In this document: positions 12,212-20,345 of the stretch, piece after piece
How positions within the stretch are numbered: position 1 is the stretch's first letter
Layout: every line of letters begins with the position of its first letter
Assembly: GCA_029783825.1 (NCBI GenBank)
Contig: JAREIK010001333.1
Coordinates: 459,090-523,089 of the forward strand
DNA: 64,000 nt
Reading direction: 5' to 3'
From: Sapria himalayana
Lineage: Eukaryota; Streptophyta; Magnoliopsida; Malpighiales; Rafflesiaceae
Position numbers and translations under genes: made by a program
Notes under the pieces: generated by a model
The model's input: only the letters and a program-made list of their open reading frames with translations
What the model was told of the DNA's origin: nothing
Databases searched by the model: none

Positions 12212-12736
12212 CACACTCTCTCACACACACACACACACACACCCACACAGTCAAGAAAACATTTCCTACATGTTGATGTTCTGTTGGTTTTTTTTTTTTT
12301 TTCTAAACAAGATTCGTCCGAGAAAACGAAGGCCAAGAAACAGGACGCAGGTGAAGGGGTGCAGCCGTCGTCAGACCATGCTCCGTCAAGTGAACAATGC
12401 TGTCGAGGATCAGCGTGCCGGTGCAGGATGTGCCAGGTGTTGGTCGTGGTGAATAAGCGACCACAAACAGAAGCTGAAGCCGCGGCCAGAACGACGCCGG
12501 AGGGGCCACAAGAGAAAGACACGCCGCCGCCCACCGGCGGCTGTGGGCCGGTGATAAAAACGGGGAACGATGACGAAGGCGGTGGCATTAATCCCGACAA
12601 GTTGAATTTGAAATCCGTGACCGTCCCTCTCAAGTTCAAGATTGATCTAAACAGGAAACCGAAGAGGGACGAGGAGCAGCCATCTTTAATCTGCCCTGCC
12701 CCACACGAACAACAAATTTTGAAGAACGGTAGTTGA
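34..12736 (+). CDS. VAL-type B3/CW-domain transcriptional repressor gene, ten exons, 5' partial
   Basis: VAL (HSI2/HSL) proteins are nuclear repressors of the seed-maturation programme. Their B3 domain binds RY elements, their CW finger reads methylated histone H3K4, and an EAR motif recruits corepressors. Seen here: exons 34-204, 1521-1782, 1946-2042, 3000-3174, 3399-3478, 7940-8212, 9546-9595, 9755-9868, 12102-12178 and 12312-12736. All intron phases agree and give 573 residues with one terminal stop. B3 is about residues 150-262 ([36 protein letters not shown]). CW starts near 369 ([14 protein letters not shown]). The EAR-type DLNRKP lies near 541. The PHD-like N-terminus should lie upstream of the window. 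Odd points: there is no recognisable PRYWPRI block before B3, and the C-terminus is shorter than is usual for the family. Family assignment is strong; orthology to a particular VAL gene is not claimed. Confidence 0.9.
325..490 (-). repeat. tRNA-derived SINE relic (reverse)
   Basis: On the minus strand it has a B-box-like ggtctcaaattcgatgc and ends in a tail like that of the SINE at 2195-2370 (ccttgtacattggatatgac). The A box is degraded. Confidence 0.55.
513..1022. mobile_element. Non-autonomous hAT MITE in VAL intron
   Basis: A 510-bp GC-rich block bounded by imperfect terminal inverted repeats: TAGAGGTGTTAAATGAG on the left and, reverse-complemented on the right, TAGAGATGTCTACCAGG. It is flanked by a perfect 8-bp duplication, ctaatacg, at 505-512 and 1023-1030. 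No transposase is present. The TIR and 8-bp TSD are diagnostic of hAT. The TIR resembles that of the larger element at 27,346-30,806. Confidence 0.9.
1521..1782 (+). CDS. VAL gene exon (Ser/Pro-rich linker)
   Basis: The acceptor is tctgtcgcag, ending at 1520. It encodes [16 protein letters not shown] and a Pro/Ser/Lys-rich stretch. VAL relatives carry a similar Cys-Leu-x-x-Ser-Leu linker here. The donor chosen is AAA|gtatcc, because it gives phase 2, which the next exon needs. The stronger-looking gtaaag at 1778 would break the B3 frame. The PRYWPRI motif usually found just before B3 is not seen. Confidence 0.7.
1946..2042 (+). CDS. VAL gene exon: start of B3 domain
   Basis: The acceptor ttttcatag ends at 1945 and the donor GAG|gtaagt follows 2042. 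It encodes [17 protein letters not shown], then [14 protein letters not shown], the first strand and recognition region of a VAL-type B3 domain. It leaves in phase 0. Confidence 0.9.
2195..2370 (+). repeat. tRNA-derived SINE in VAL intron
   Basis: The Pol III A box tggtataatgg is at 2207-2217 and the B box ggttcgagactc at 2250-2261, spaced as in tRNA-derived SINEs. The 3' part ends gtgcactgggtatgac followed by a T-run. This is the best preserved of a family that recurs in both orientations inside this gene. It is not a tRNA gene, because no cloverleaf acceptor stem is visible. Confidence 0.75.
2460..2640 (-). repeat. tRNA-derived SINE relic (reverse)
   Basis: The reverse complement contains gtctcagatttgagatag (B-box region) and ends ccttgtgcattgggtatg, the same tail as the SINE at 2195-2370. 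Confidence 0.6.
2645..2735 (+). repeat. Possible SINE head fragment
   Basis: It holds tggtgaggtgg (A-box-like) and acgagttcgatcttc (B-box-like) about 35 bp apart. No tail is seen. The assignment is weak. Confidence 0.35.
3000..3174 (+). CDS. VAL gene exon: B3 domain core
   Basis: The acceptor ctgttgcag ends at 2999. It encodes [14 protein letters not shown], then [20 protein letters not shown] and LRLQAGD. These are the most conserved B3 residues of the VAL/ABI3 group. The donor gtag|gtaatg leaves phase 1. Confidence 0.95.
3399..3478 (+). CDS. VAL gene exon: end of B3 domain
   Basis: The acceptor tctgttttcag ends at 3398. Joined to the preceding exon it reads [20 protein letters not shown], the closing strands of B3. 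The donor CAG|gtatgt leaves phase 0. The intron that follows is about 4.5 kb and full of transposon relics. Confidence 0.93.
4355..4630 (-). pseudogene. Copia RNase H C-terminal fragment in VAL intron
   Basis: The minus strand reads [16 protein letters not shown], then [11 protein letters not shown]. This matches the end of Copia RNase H (a His-Phe segment, then the A/T-DIFTK-L motif). There are stops upstream and no LTR is recognised. It is a short relic adjoining the LINE remains. Confidence 0.6.
4880..6440 (-). pseudogene. LINE (non-LTR) reverse transcriptase relic in VAL intron
   Basis: Reading the minus strand from about 6,440 leftwards, broken frames follow the order of a plant LINE ORF2. 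First comes a Lys-rich segment (KQKKKEV), then NIYRIAKI, then [10 protein letters not shown] in place of the usual GPDDIPIEVW block. Next is [19 protein letters not shown] in place of the NKGDIQNCTNYRGIKL block, then [12 protein letters not shown] in place of QFGFMPGRST. Many stops and AT-biased decay show that it is old. The YxDD catalytic box was not located. The endonuclease domain would be further right if it was ever there. Confidence 0.6.
6868..7090 (-). repeat. SINE relic (reverse) with inner (TTA)n
   Basis: The reverse complement ends agtaggagccatgtacactg, like the tails of the SINEs upstream, and has a degraded B box (gtttcaaatttgagat). A short (TTA)n run interrupts it at about 6,940-6,962. 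Confidence 0.5.
7091..7860. other. VAL intron sequence, AT-rich, no gene seen
   Basis: Very AT-rich sequence with poly(A) runs (7,540-7,740) and repeated gattcgatt/gattcatga words around 7,380-7,830. No coding signal or clean transposon end was recognised. Confidence 0.5.
7940..8212 (+). CDS. VAL gene exon: basic region and EEAQ block
   Basis: The acceptor ttatttccag ends at 7939 and the donor GAG|gtatgt follows 8212. It has 91 codons, phase 0 to phase 0. It encodes a basic, probably nuclear-targeting stretch ([17 protein letters not shown]) and the family block [13 protein letters not shown] followed by EGYEFEEYE, which VAL proteins carry between B3 and CW. Confidence 0.93.
8335..8550. mobile_element. 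hAT-like GC-rich fragment in VAL intron
   Basis: A block rich in gggcc/ggccc words that ends cccgtctgacaccttta, a match to the right end of the hAT elements here (gacacctcta). No left TIR and no TSD were found, so it is a fragment or has decayed. Confidence 0.5.
8660..8830. mobile_element. Second degraded GC-rich fragment, hAT-like
   Basis: It contains gtcgtgccagccaccatg and gttcggcaca, words shared with the subterminal parts of the hAT elements nearby. No ends are defined, so confidence is low. Confidence 0.3.
8866..9440 (+). repeat. Triplicated block with three different microsatellites
   Basis: Three tandem copies start near 8,866, 9,037 and 9,290. Each has aaataaaaataaaaatatta-like sequence, then tatgcaacatattttcata (copy 1 has caccatattctcata). 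Each then runs into its own microsatellite: (AT)n at 8,925-8,973, (GT)n at about 9,102-9,130, and mixed CA/TG at about 9,360-9,424. It lies in the VAL intron between the exons at 7,940 and 9,546. Confidence 0.75.
9546..9595 (+). CDS. VAL gene short exon before CW
   Basis: The acceptor catataacag ends at 9545. It encodes [16 protein letters not shown] plus two bases. The donor GG|gtgagt leaves phase 2, and the split Gly codon is completed by the C at 9755. At 50 bp, it is supported by its phase and by its place after the YEFEEYE block. Confidence 0.85.
9755..9868 (+). CDS. VAL gene exon: CW-type zinc finger
   Basis: The acceptor tgttcttcag ends at 9754. It encodes [17 protein letters not shown] and later [12 protein letters not shown], giving the tryptophans and the first three cysteines of a CW finger. 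The fourth cysteine (SSC) comes from the next exon, across an intron of about 2.2 kb. The donor AAG|gtctgc is unusual in its distal bases but keeps frame (phase 2). Confidence 0.93.
10075..10245 (+). repeat. tRNA-derived SINE relic
   Basis: The A-box region is tagtgtgatggtgatag, the B-box region is aggtctcagatttgagac, and the tail is cttgtgcatcaggtatgat followed by T. It has the same layout as the SINE at 2,195. A shorter tail-like copy follows at about 10,440-10,510. Confidence 0.6.
10246..12060. other. VAL intron sequence, AT-rich
   Basis: It contains two diverged copies of a segment starting near 10,250 and 10,500 (ttattttgaag/ttattctgaaa, then aataaaattt and an (a)n taaaacatat block). 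It also has an (aaataaaa)n stretch at about 11,395-11,455. No coding signal is seen. The 2.2-kb intron splits the CW finger. Confidence 0.5.
12102..12178 (+). CDS. VAL gene exon: end of CW finger and coupled helix
   Basis: The acceptor atttctctcag ends at 12101. It encodes [18 protein letters not shown]. The SSC supplies the last CW zinc ligand, and the ELNLL segment matches the place of the helix after CW in VAL proteins. The donor TTAG|gtacac lies directly at the head of a CA-repeat. Confidence 0.85.
12180..12246 (+). repeat. CA-repeat starting at a 5' splice site
   Basis: The intron at 12,179-12,311 is only 133 bp long and begins gtacacacac. CA-rich repeat then runs to about 12,246, broken only by ccc and tctctc interruptions. 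Confidence 0.9.
12312..12736 (+). CDS. VAL gene last exon: Cys cluster and EAR-type motif
   Basis: It starts after a T-run and ctaaacaag. The split codon G|AT keeps frame. It encodes [12 protein letters not shown], a cysteine cluster ([12 protein letters not shown]), an acidic/Pro-rich linker, and [13 protein letters not shown], where DLNxxP is an EAR repression motif. It stops with TGA at 12734-12736. Typical relatives carry longer, repeated Cys motifs here, so this tail is reduced. Codon use is markedly more GC-rich than in the other exons. Confidence 0.88.
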
Positions 12737-13030
12737 ACTGGGGAAGCTCAAGTCTGCCAGGACCATCGATCCATACATATATGTACATACATTTGTGTGT
12801 ATATTTATGTGTGTATATGTATGGCTGTTATGTGGGTGAGAAATATTGTTTGGAGAGTCAGCCGAAGCCATTTGGCCTGTTCCTTTTTTTAAGCTCACTG
12901 CTGCCCTCCATCAACGCTAACACCACTAATTATGTACATAAGTTTTTATTTTATTTTGTTTCTTAATCTGTGAGTCGTTAGTGATTTTGTAAGAATTTGT
13001 TTCTTAATAAACTTCAATTTATTAGTTTCT
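12737..13030 (+). terminator. VAL gene 3' UTR with poly(A) signal
   Basis: After the stop there is about 290 bp of T-rich sequence. AATAAA lies at 13006-13011 and is preceded by repeated ttgtttctt runs. Cleavage is likely 15-25 bp downstream. The exact end is inferred. Confidence 0.6.
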
Positions 13031-13084
13031 TGGAAAAAAAAAAGTGATTTAAGAACCCATAATGCTACTAAAATAGAAAATATT

Positions 13085-13375
13085 AAAGTAAAAATTTATT
13101 AAAATAAAAATTATTTATGATTCTTTTTTAATTTTTGTTTTTTTTTTATTTTTTTTAATTTTTTTAATGTTTTTTTAATTTTTTTTTAATTTTTTTTAAT
13201 TTTTTTTTAATTTTTTTTAAATTTTTATTTATTTTTTTAAATTTTTTTTAAATTTTTTATATTTTTTATATTTATTTTTATATTGTTTTATATTGTTTTA
13301 TATTTTTTTATAACTTTTTATATTTTTTATATTTTTTTATATTTTTTATATATTTTTTCTAATTTTTAGTAAAAA
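13085..13375. repeat. T-rich low-complexity tract
   Basis: Downstream of the VAL gene, nearly pure T with ta interruptions (ttttttaattttt, then ttttatattttt units). No gene. It probably expanded by slippage. Confidence 0.8.
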
Positions 13376-13638
13376 TGTTTATATTTTAGTATCCTTAAAA
13401 ATAAAAGAATTTAGAAAACAAATATGTATAGGAATGTTTATATGTTTATCCATATTGTTTATATGTATTAAAAGTTAAAACATATACGTACTATATATGT
13501 TCATAAGTATTAAAACATATACATACTGTATATGTCTGTACACATTGTTTCTATGTATTAACAGACAGATTTTGAAATTAAAAAATATCTCAGTCAAAAT
13601 TATTAAGACATATACATACTGTATATGTTTATATGAAT

Positions 13639-13639
<1 letters not shown>

Positions 13640-13672
<33 letters not shown>
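13640..13672 (+). repeat. (CA)n microsatellite
   Basis: An uninterrupted CA run. It is flanked on both sides by diverged copies of a segment with acatatacatactgtatatg (about 13,480, 13,513 and 13,610). Confidence 0.9.
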
Positions 13673-13676
<4 letters not shown>

Positions 13677-13856
13677 TGTATATATATATTTATATGTCAA
13701 CGTATATCTCTGTTTAAAAAAAAATAAATAATGTATATATAATTATACGTATAACCTACCCACATATATGCTTAAAAAAATCAAAATGAAAACATTGTTT
13801 TAGAAAATAAACATATATATGGAATAAATGTAAATATTATATATGTTTATACGTAT

Positions 13857-13910
13857 GTGCGTGTATGTGTGTGTGTGTGCGTGTGTGTGCGTGTGTGCGC
13901 GTGTGTGTAT
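13857..13910 (+). repeat. (GT)n/(GC) microsatellite
   Basis: A tgtgtgtgcg-type alternating purine-pyrimidine run, the pattern with highest Z-DNA potential. No gene lies in 13,030-14,280. Confidence 0.85.
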
Positions 13911-14280
13911 TGTATATATATTCATGTGTTTCAACAAATATCTAAAATGATTGGATTCATTTTAATGGAAATCATTAAATACCAACATTGGATTGGATAG
14001 CATCCATGCAAGTATAGGTTCCCTTACATTACGTGGGAACCATGCAAGGATCGCATGCGCACACACAAACTCACACATGCGCGCATGTACTTTACAAAGA
14101 AGATTCTTTTCTTCATTTTCATTAAAATGTGTTTGCGAAGAAGCCGTGAAGGTTAAATGTAAAAGTGTTTATGTTTGTCTGTACATATGTTTTTACAAAT
14201 TAACCATGATTAAATTGGTATGAAGAAGAAGAATACATTAATGAATAAATTGCTAATTGTAGGTTATATATATAATATAT

Positions 14281-14644
14281 TGTTGATATCGGGTCTCGGC
14301 CTCATGATTTAATGAATTTGGGCTCACATTACTTAAGGCTACAGTATGCATACAATGGACTTGAAATTACCAGGTCCACTCATTCAAAAAATGAAAGTAT
14401 GTCGGATTTATATTTTTAATAAAGCTGCTTTTAACTCCACCATTTATTAATAATATATAAGCAATCTTTTGTCGGATATTTTTTTTAAAATGGAATATCA
14501 TTTTTAAATTTTGTTGTTTCTGTGCTTGCTCTCTCTCTCTCTTCCCGGGATCTCCTTCTTCTTCTTCTTGTGATTTTCTCTTCTTAAAAATTCTTCTCAA
14601 TTATGATCCTTGTTGTATCAAGGAACTTTGATTATAATACAACA
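14281..14644 (+). repeat. Copia-1 5' LTR
   Basis: 364 bp, starting TGTTGATATCGGGTC and ending ATAATACAACA. Near its 3' half are a TATA-like atatataag and a CT-run (ctctctctctctc). The PBS begins two bases after its end. Confidence 0.92.
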
Positions 14645-14879
14645 CTTGGTATCAGAGCCTTGTGTTAATCTGAGATCGAAATTATTTTGAAATGATTGTT
14701 CAAAATCTTTTTCATATTAAATGATTCTCAAAGTTCATGTTATGACCTAAACATATATTCATGAATCCATTAGATCTAGTGTATATCTATTTAGATCTAA
14801 AGGTTTTGTGTTAAATAAACACTGATTTCTATTAGATTCCCAAACTTTTTGCTCAAATTTCTTTAAGATTTTTGAATAG

Positions 14880-17800
14880 AATAATAACAAAATATTTGAG
14901 TTCATCAAGCTCAGGGTCTATTCTTATACCCTTGTTTGATGGAGATAACTTCGATTATTGGTTTGTTAAAATGAAAATATTATTTATATCATAAGATATA
15001 TGAGACCTTTTCAATTCTGGTGACGTAGAACAAATAAACAGCTATTCTCTAGAAGATAAAATAGTGTTAAAAGGAATGAGAATTAAGGAAATCTAATGCC
15101 AAGACACTACTATTCATCCAACAATGAGTCATTAATGTTATTTTCTCATGATTATTGAGATATACTCAAGCAAAGAGGCTTGGGATCTTCTTAAGGAAGT
15201 GTTCTAGGGAGGAATAAAATCCCTAGGAGCTCTTCTTCATTCATTAAGAAAAGACTTTGAGAATCTGAGAATGAATAACTCAGATTCTCTTATTGAGTTC
15301 TCCATACAGTTTCTGGATCTGGTAAATACATAGTGATATCATTACATAAACTTGATTAGTTGAGAAATTAATCATATGTATGCTTGACAAATTCTATAAT
15401 ATTGTGATAGTAATAGAGGAAACGAATAACTTGTTTACCTTGACTACTCAACAAGTCCTCAGCTCTCTAATATCTTATGAGAACAGAATACTCAAGAGGG
15501 CAGAATCAACTGCTGAATCAGCCATACAATCAAGTGGGAGACACAAAGTGTGAAGGAAGATAATCAAGCAACAGAAGCACAAAATAAAAAAGGGCTACCC
15601 ATGTATGTTTCTAAGAATAAGGCTTGGAATAATAATAAAAGTCATACATCTTTTGTATCATCAAATATCCCTCTAAAGGGTTCACATATATCTTGCAATA
15701 TACGCAAGAGAACTGACCACACTGAGAAAGAGTGTTGGTTTAAAAAACATAATCAATGCCTAAACTATAAAAAGTTTGGGCACCTTTTTTAAGGATTGTA
15801 GATCGAGGTACATTCAGTGTGCAAGTTGTGCAGAGGAAGTACCCTCTGCAAAACACTTATTCTATGTGTCTGAAACCAAAAACACTTCCTCTCCAAATGT
15901 ATGGTTTCTGGACAGTGGTTGTTCAAACCACATGTCTGGAAATCATATTATATTCGTGAATTTACATCGATTAGTAAATTCACAAGTCAAACAAGGAAAT
16001 GGTGACCTTGTCCAAGCAAAAGCAAAGGGCAAAGTCACTATCTCCATACCCACGAAAGATAAAGTCATAAGTAATGTTCTGCTAGTTCTAGCATATGACC
16101 AGAATCTTCTTAGTGTGGGGCAATTAATGGAGAAATGATTTAGTTTGGTATTCAAAAATAATTCTTGTCATATATTTGATCTAGAGTCAAAAAAATCTCT
16201 ATGGAGAGTGAAAATGTCTAGTGGAAGAAATTTTCCACTGACCATTGATCATAAATTAGACATAGCATCAATCATGAATGCTGAACAAGAGGCAACTATG
16301 TGGTATAGAATGTTTGGGCACCTTAACTACACAAGTTTAAAAACACTTTCTCAAAACCAACTTGCTAGAGGAATACCTTCTAACCTAATCACTCTCACTT
16401 TTGTTTGTGAGGAATGTGCACTGGGTAAGCAGCCCAGGCAGAGCTTTCCCAAAAGCACTACCTAGAGAGCATCCTAACCTTTAGAGTTAGTTCATGCAGA
16501 TGTTTGTGGACCTATGTCAGTTCAATCCTTGGCAAACAGCAACTATTTTTTATTGTTTGTTGATGATTATACTCGGATGATGTGGGTGTACTTCTTGAAA
16601 CACAAGACTGAAGCCTTTAACTATTTCAAGAAGTTTTTATCCCTGATAGAGAGACAATTTGATCTAAGTATGAAAACAATTAGGACATATAGAGATGGTA
16701 AGTTTCTCTCACAGAAATTCAATAATTTCTGTAAACAAAAAGAAATTCAGAGACACCTAACCACCATCTACTAATCACAATATAATGATATTGTGGAGAG
16801 GAGAAATAGGAGTATAGTGGAAATGACCAGAACTCTTTTAAATAAAAAACAAATGCCCAAACACTATTAGGCAAAAGATGGAAATATAGTAGTTTATTTT
16901 CTCAATAGTTACCCCACTAGAGCATTGCACAATCTCACTCCATTATAGGCTTGGAGTGAGAGGAAACCCAATATAAAATATTTAAGATTATTTGGGAGTA
17001 TTTGTTACTCTCACAAACTGAAACCTACTAGAACAAAATTAGACTCCAAGAGTCTAAAATGTGTTCTAGTTGGATACAGTCTGCAATCCAAAAGTTACAG
17101 ACTGTATTTACCAGAAACAAAAATATTTTTGGTAAGCAGAGATGTAATCATTGATGAAAGTGCTTAATGAAAAAATAAATATGCAAAATTCTAGTGTGCA
17201 AAATAATGGCACACAAGGCTGGAATTTAGAATCTTTAGCAAGTGATAGCACAGAAAGCAAACCAAGGTATGTTTCGAGTTCTCCTTCTGAGTCTGAGTCA
17301 AACATAGAAGAACATGATAAGATTGTTACACCTGTCAAGTATAACTCTTTAAATGAAATATATAAATGATGCAACTTCTCCTCAATTGAGTCACTCAACT
17401 GTGTAGAGATAATAAAGCATCAAGTATGAGCTGATAATATGAAGACAAAAATGTCTCTCATAGAAAAACATCATACTTAGACATTATTAGACTTACCCAA
17501 TAATAAACACAAGATTAGAGTTAAATGGTTATTTAAGATTAAAAATCAACCAAACACTAATCAACCCTTATATATGGCCAGATTAGTGGCCAAGGGTTAT
17601 TCCCAAAAGGCTGACACAGACTATTTCAAAATATTTACTTCTATAGCAAGGTTAGAAATTGTGAGATTCTTAATAGCCTTAGCTGGACAAAAAAGTTGGA
17701 CTCTCTTCCAACTAGACATAAAATCTAATTTCTTGAATAGTAATCTCAAGGAAGAGATTTATGTAGAATAATTCCTTGGATTTGTAAAATAATGGGTTCA

Positions 17801-18960
17801 TCACTATGTTTTTAAATTAAACAATACTCTTATGGGTTAAAACAAGCTCCCCGTGCTTGGTAACAACAAATAAACTCATACTTGTTGAATCAATGATTCA
17901 AATGAAGTATGAGTGAGCCAACACTCTAAATTAAAAAGGTGAAAAATTCTGTAATATTGATTGTGTCAATCTATCTATACAACATAATCTGTACAAGTAA
18001 TAAATCAAAATTGGTAGAAGCCTTTAGACATGACATGTAAAATAAATATGAAATGTTAGACCTATGCTTTCTGAACCACTTCTCGAGACTTGAAATCTTT
18101 CAAGACTCAAGTGGTGTATCAGTATGCCAAATAAGATATATTCGGTCAATATTGAAGAACTATGGCATGAATGACTATAAACCAGTTTCTACACCACTAG
18201 TTGTAAACTAGAAATTAATTTTTATCCAAGGCAGAATAATTTATGGTAAATCATACAGAAGTAATTACGAGTATGTATCTACCAGAAGTAATTTTTAACC
18301 AGTTTCTAATTGGTAGTCTGCTATATGTATCTACCACACTACCTGATATAGTGTATGCATCACACCTCTTGTCTAGATTTATGCATGCACCTAACCATTT
18401 ACATCTTAATGCTACTAAACGAGTTTTAATGTATCTTAAAGGGACTTTAGACTTAGGACAAAAGTATTCTATAACTATACACATAAAAATAGTTGGTTAT
18501 TATGATAGTGACTGGGGGGGATGTCCAAAAGATTATCTAAGTACTTCTGGATACATCTTTACTCTAGTAATTATGGTAGTATCTTGGTCATCCAAGAAAT
18601 AATTCATAGTTATACTATCTACTACTAAAGTTGAATATGTTTCTACTTCAGTAGCAACATCACATGCTTTATGGATGAAGAAGTTGTTGACTGATCTGGA
18701 TGAGCCTTTAAAAGACATGACTGATATATTATGTGATAATTAGTCCACAATATCCATAGCTAGTGATGTTGTAATGCATAGCAGATCAAAACACATATGG
18801 CTTAAATATCATTTTATTGAAGATGCGATTGAAACTAATGAGATAAAGTTTGTCTTTTGCAGAACTGAAGAATATCTGGATGATATCTTCACTAAGTCAT
18901 TGCCTAAAGAAAAACTAGTCTACTTAAAAGAAAAGCTAAGAATTGAACCAAATACATCAA
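14880..18960 (+). pseudogene. Copia-1 gag-pol, decayed
   Basis: Gag at about 14,880-15,800 includes a zinc-knuckle relic near 15,770. The protease motif [13 protein letters not shown] is at 15,900. The GAG-pre-integrase block (MWYRMFGHLNY) is near 16,300. The integrase core has VHADVCGPMS near 16,490 and FVDDYTRMMWVYF at 16,550. The degenerate RT spans 17,500-18,240 with LKQAPRAW near 17,840. The YVDD box has decayed to YLYN. RNase H runs from 18,290 to 18,960 ([33 protein letters not shown]). In-frame stops and frameshifts occur in every domain. The protein order is that of Copia (integrase before RT). Confidence 0.9.
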
Positions 18961-18971
18961 ATGTGAGAGAA

Positions 18972-19346
18972 TGTTGATATTGGGTCTCGGCCTCACGGTT
19001 TGATGAATTTGGGCTCACATTACTTAAGGCTACAGTATGCATATAATGGACTAGAAATTATCGGGTCAACTTGTCATTTAATAAATGAAAGTGCATTGGG
19101 TTTATATTTTTAATAAAGCTACTTTTGACTCCACAATTTTATTTTATCAATAATATATAAGCACTCTTTTATCAGATGTTTTTTTTTACTGGAATATCAT
19201 TTTTAATTTTGTTGTTTTTGTGCTTACTCTCTCTCTCTCTCTCTCATTGTGATCACCTTCTTCTTCTCACAATTTTCTCTTCTTTTTAAAAATTATTCTC
19301 TACTGTAATACTTTTTGTATCAAAGAAGATTGATTCTAGTATAACA
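18972..19346 (+). repeat. Copia-1 3' LTR
   Basis: 375 bp, aligned end to end with the 5' LTR but with many substitutions and small indels, so the insertion is not recent. It is preceded by a short purine tract, gtgagagaa. Confidence 0.92.
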
Positions 19347-19496
19347 TATATTTGATTTAATCACATTTCATGTAGGAAAAATAAATCAAACAAATCAATC
19401 CCTCTACGAGCCTACGTTAAATGCCTTTGATTTCAGCATGGCTTGTATAGTGTCAGGGATGGGGCTTGGGCGGAAGAATTCCATAGGCAATAAACG

Positions 19497-20190
19497 AGAA
19501 AAAAAAATAAAAAACAATAAAAAAATAAAAAATAATAAAAAAATAATAAAAAAAACAATAAAAAACAATGAAAAACAATATAAAAAACAATGAAAAACAA
19601 TAAAAAACAATGAAAAACCGATGAAAAACTGATGAAAACCCAATGAAAACCCGATGAAAACAGATGAAACCCGATGAAAACCGATGAGAACCGATGAAAA
19701 ACGATGAAAAACGATGAAAAGTGATGAAAAGCGATGTAAAGCAATGAAAAGCAATGAAAAACAATGAAAGACGATGAAAGACGATGAAAGACGATGAAAG
19801 ACGATGAAAGACGATGAAAGACGATGAAAGACGATGAAAGACGATGAAAGACGATGAAAGACGATGAAAGACGATGAAAGACGATGAAAGACGATGAAGG
19901 ACGATGAAAGAAAATGAAAGAAAATGAAAGAAAATGAAAGAAAATGAAAGAAATGGAAAACAATGGAAAACAATGGAAAACAATGAAAAACAATGAAAAA
20001 CAATGAAAAACAATGAAAAACAATATAAAACAATACAATACAAGACAATACAAGACAATACAAGACAATACAAGACAATAAAAAACAATAAAAATTTAAA
20101 AAATTTAAAAAATTTTAAAAAATAATAAAAAAATAAAAAATTTATAAAATAAAAAAATAAAAAAATAAAAAATAATAAAAAAAAATGTGT
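19497..20190. repeat. 10-bp-period A-tract array
   Basis: About 700 bp of decamer repeats arranged as homogeneous blocks of variants. The cleanest is gatgaaagac from about 19,765 to 19,905. Other blocks are gatgaaaacc-like (19,615-19,700), gaaaatgaaa (19,905-19,950), caatggaaaa (19,955-19,985) and caatacaaga (20,030-20,075). Each repeat has a run of three to five A. The period lacks stops on the minus strand, so long meaningless reading frames run through it. Confidence 0.92.
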
Positions 20191-20345
20191 CAAATGAGCT
20201 GGCGTAGTTTTAGGTGGTCCAACCATGCCACTGGTCCGTCTCGCGCGGGCTCATCTAGGCCGGGTAGGAGGCTGGTTTTTTCCCATTGGGCCATGTTTGG
20301 GCCGGGTTTAGGCCTAAGTCAGGCCAATTTGAAAACTTTTAATTA
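20184..20345. mobile_element. GC-rich hAT-like end fragment
   Basis: It starts atgtgtcaaatgagctggc, close to the hAT terminal sequence tagatgtgtcaaacaagcc in this window. It is rich in gggcc/ggccc (gggccatgtttgggccggg). No second end or TSD was seen. Confidence 0.45.

Larger units (their letters stand above)
14281..19346 (+). mobile_element. Copia-1: full-length Copia LTR retrotransposon, inactive
   Basis: It has two direct LTRs beginning TGTTGATAT and ending in AACA. The 5-bp TSD tatat is at 14,276-14,280 and 19,347-19,351. A primer-binding site tggtatcagagcc (initiator-Met tRNA type) follows the 5' LTR. Gag, protease, integrase, reverse transcriptase and RNase H follow in Copia order on the + strand. 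Many stops in all of them show that it cannot make its own proteins. The target was an AT dinucleotide-rich site. Confidence 0.95.

Noticed and set aside
12175..12639. 154-codon minus-strand frame over the last VAL exon
   Set aside because: It is antisense to the VAL last exon and runs into the CA repeat. The + strand has the splice sites and the EAR motif.
19404..20226. Three overlapping minus-strand frames of 211-257 codons rich in Ser/Phe/His
   Set aside because: They arise from the 10-bp repeat, which has no stops in any minus frame. The peptide only mirrors the repeat.
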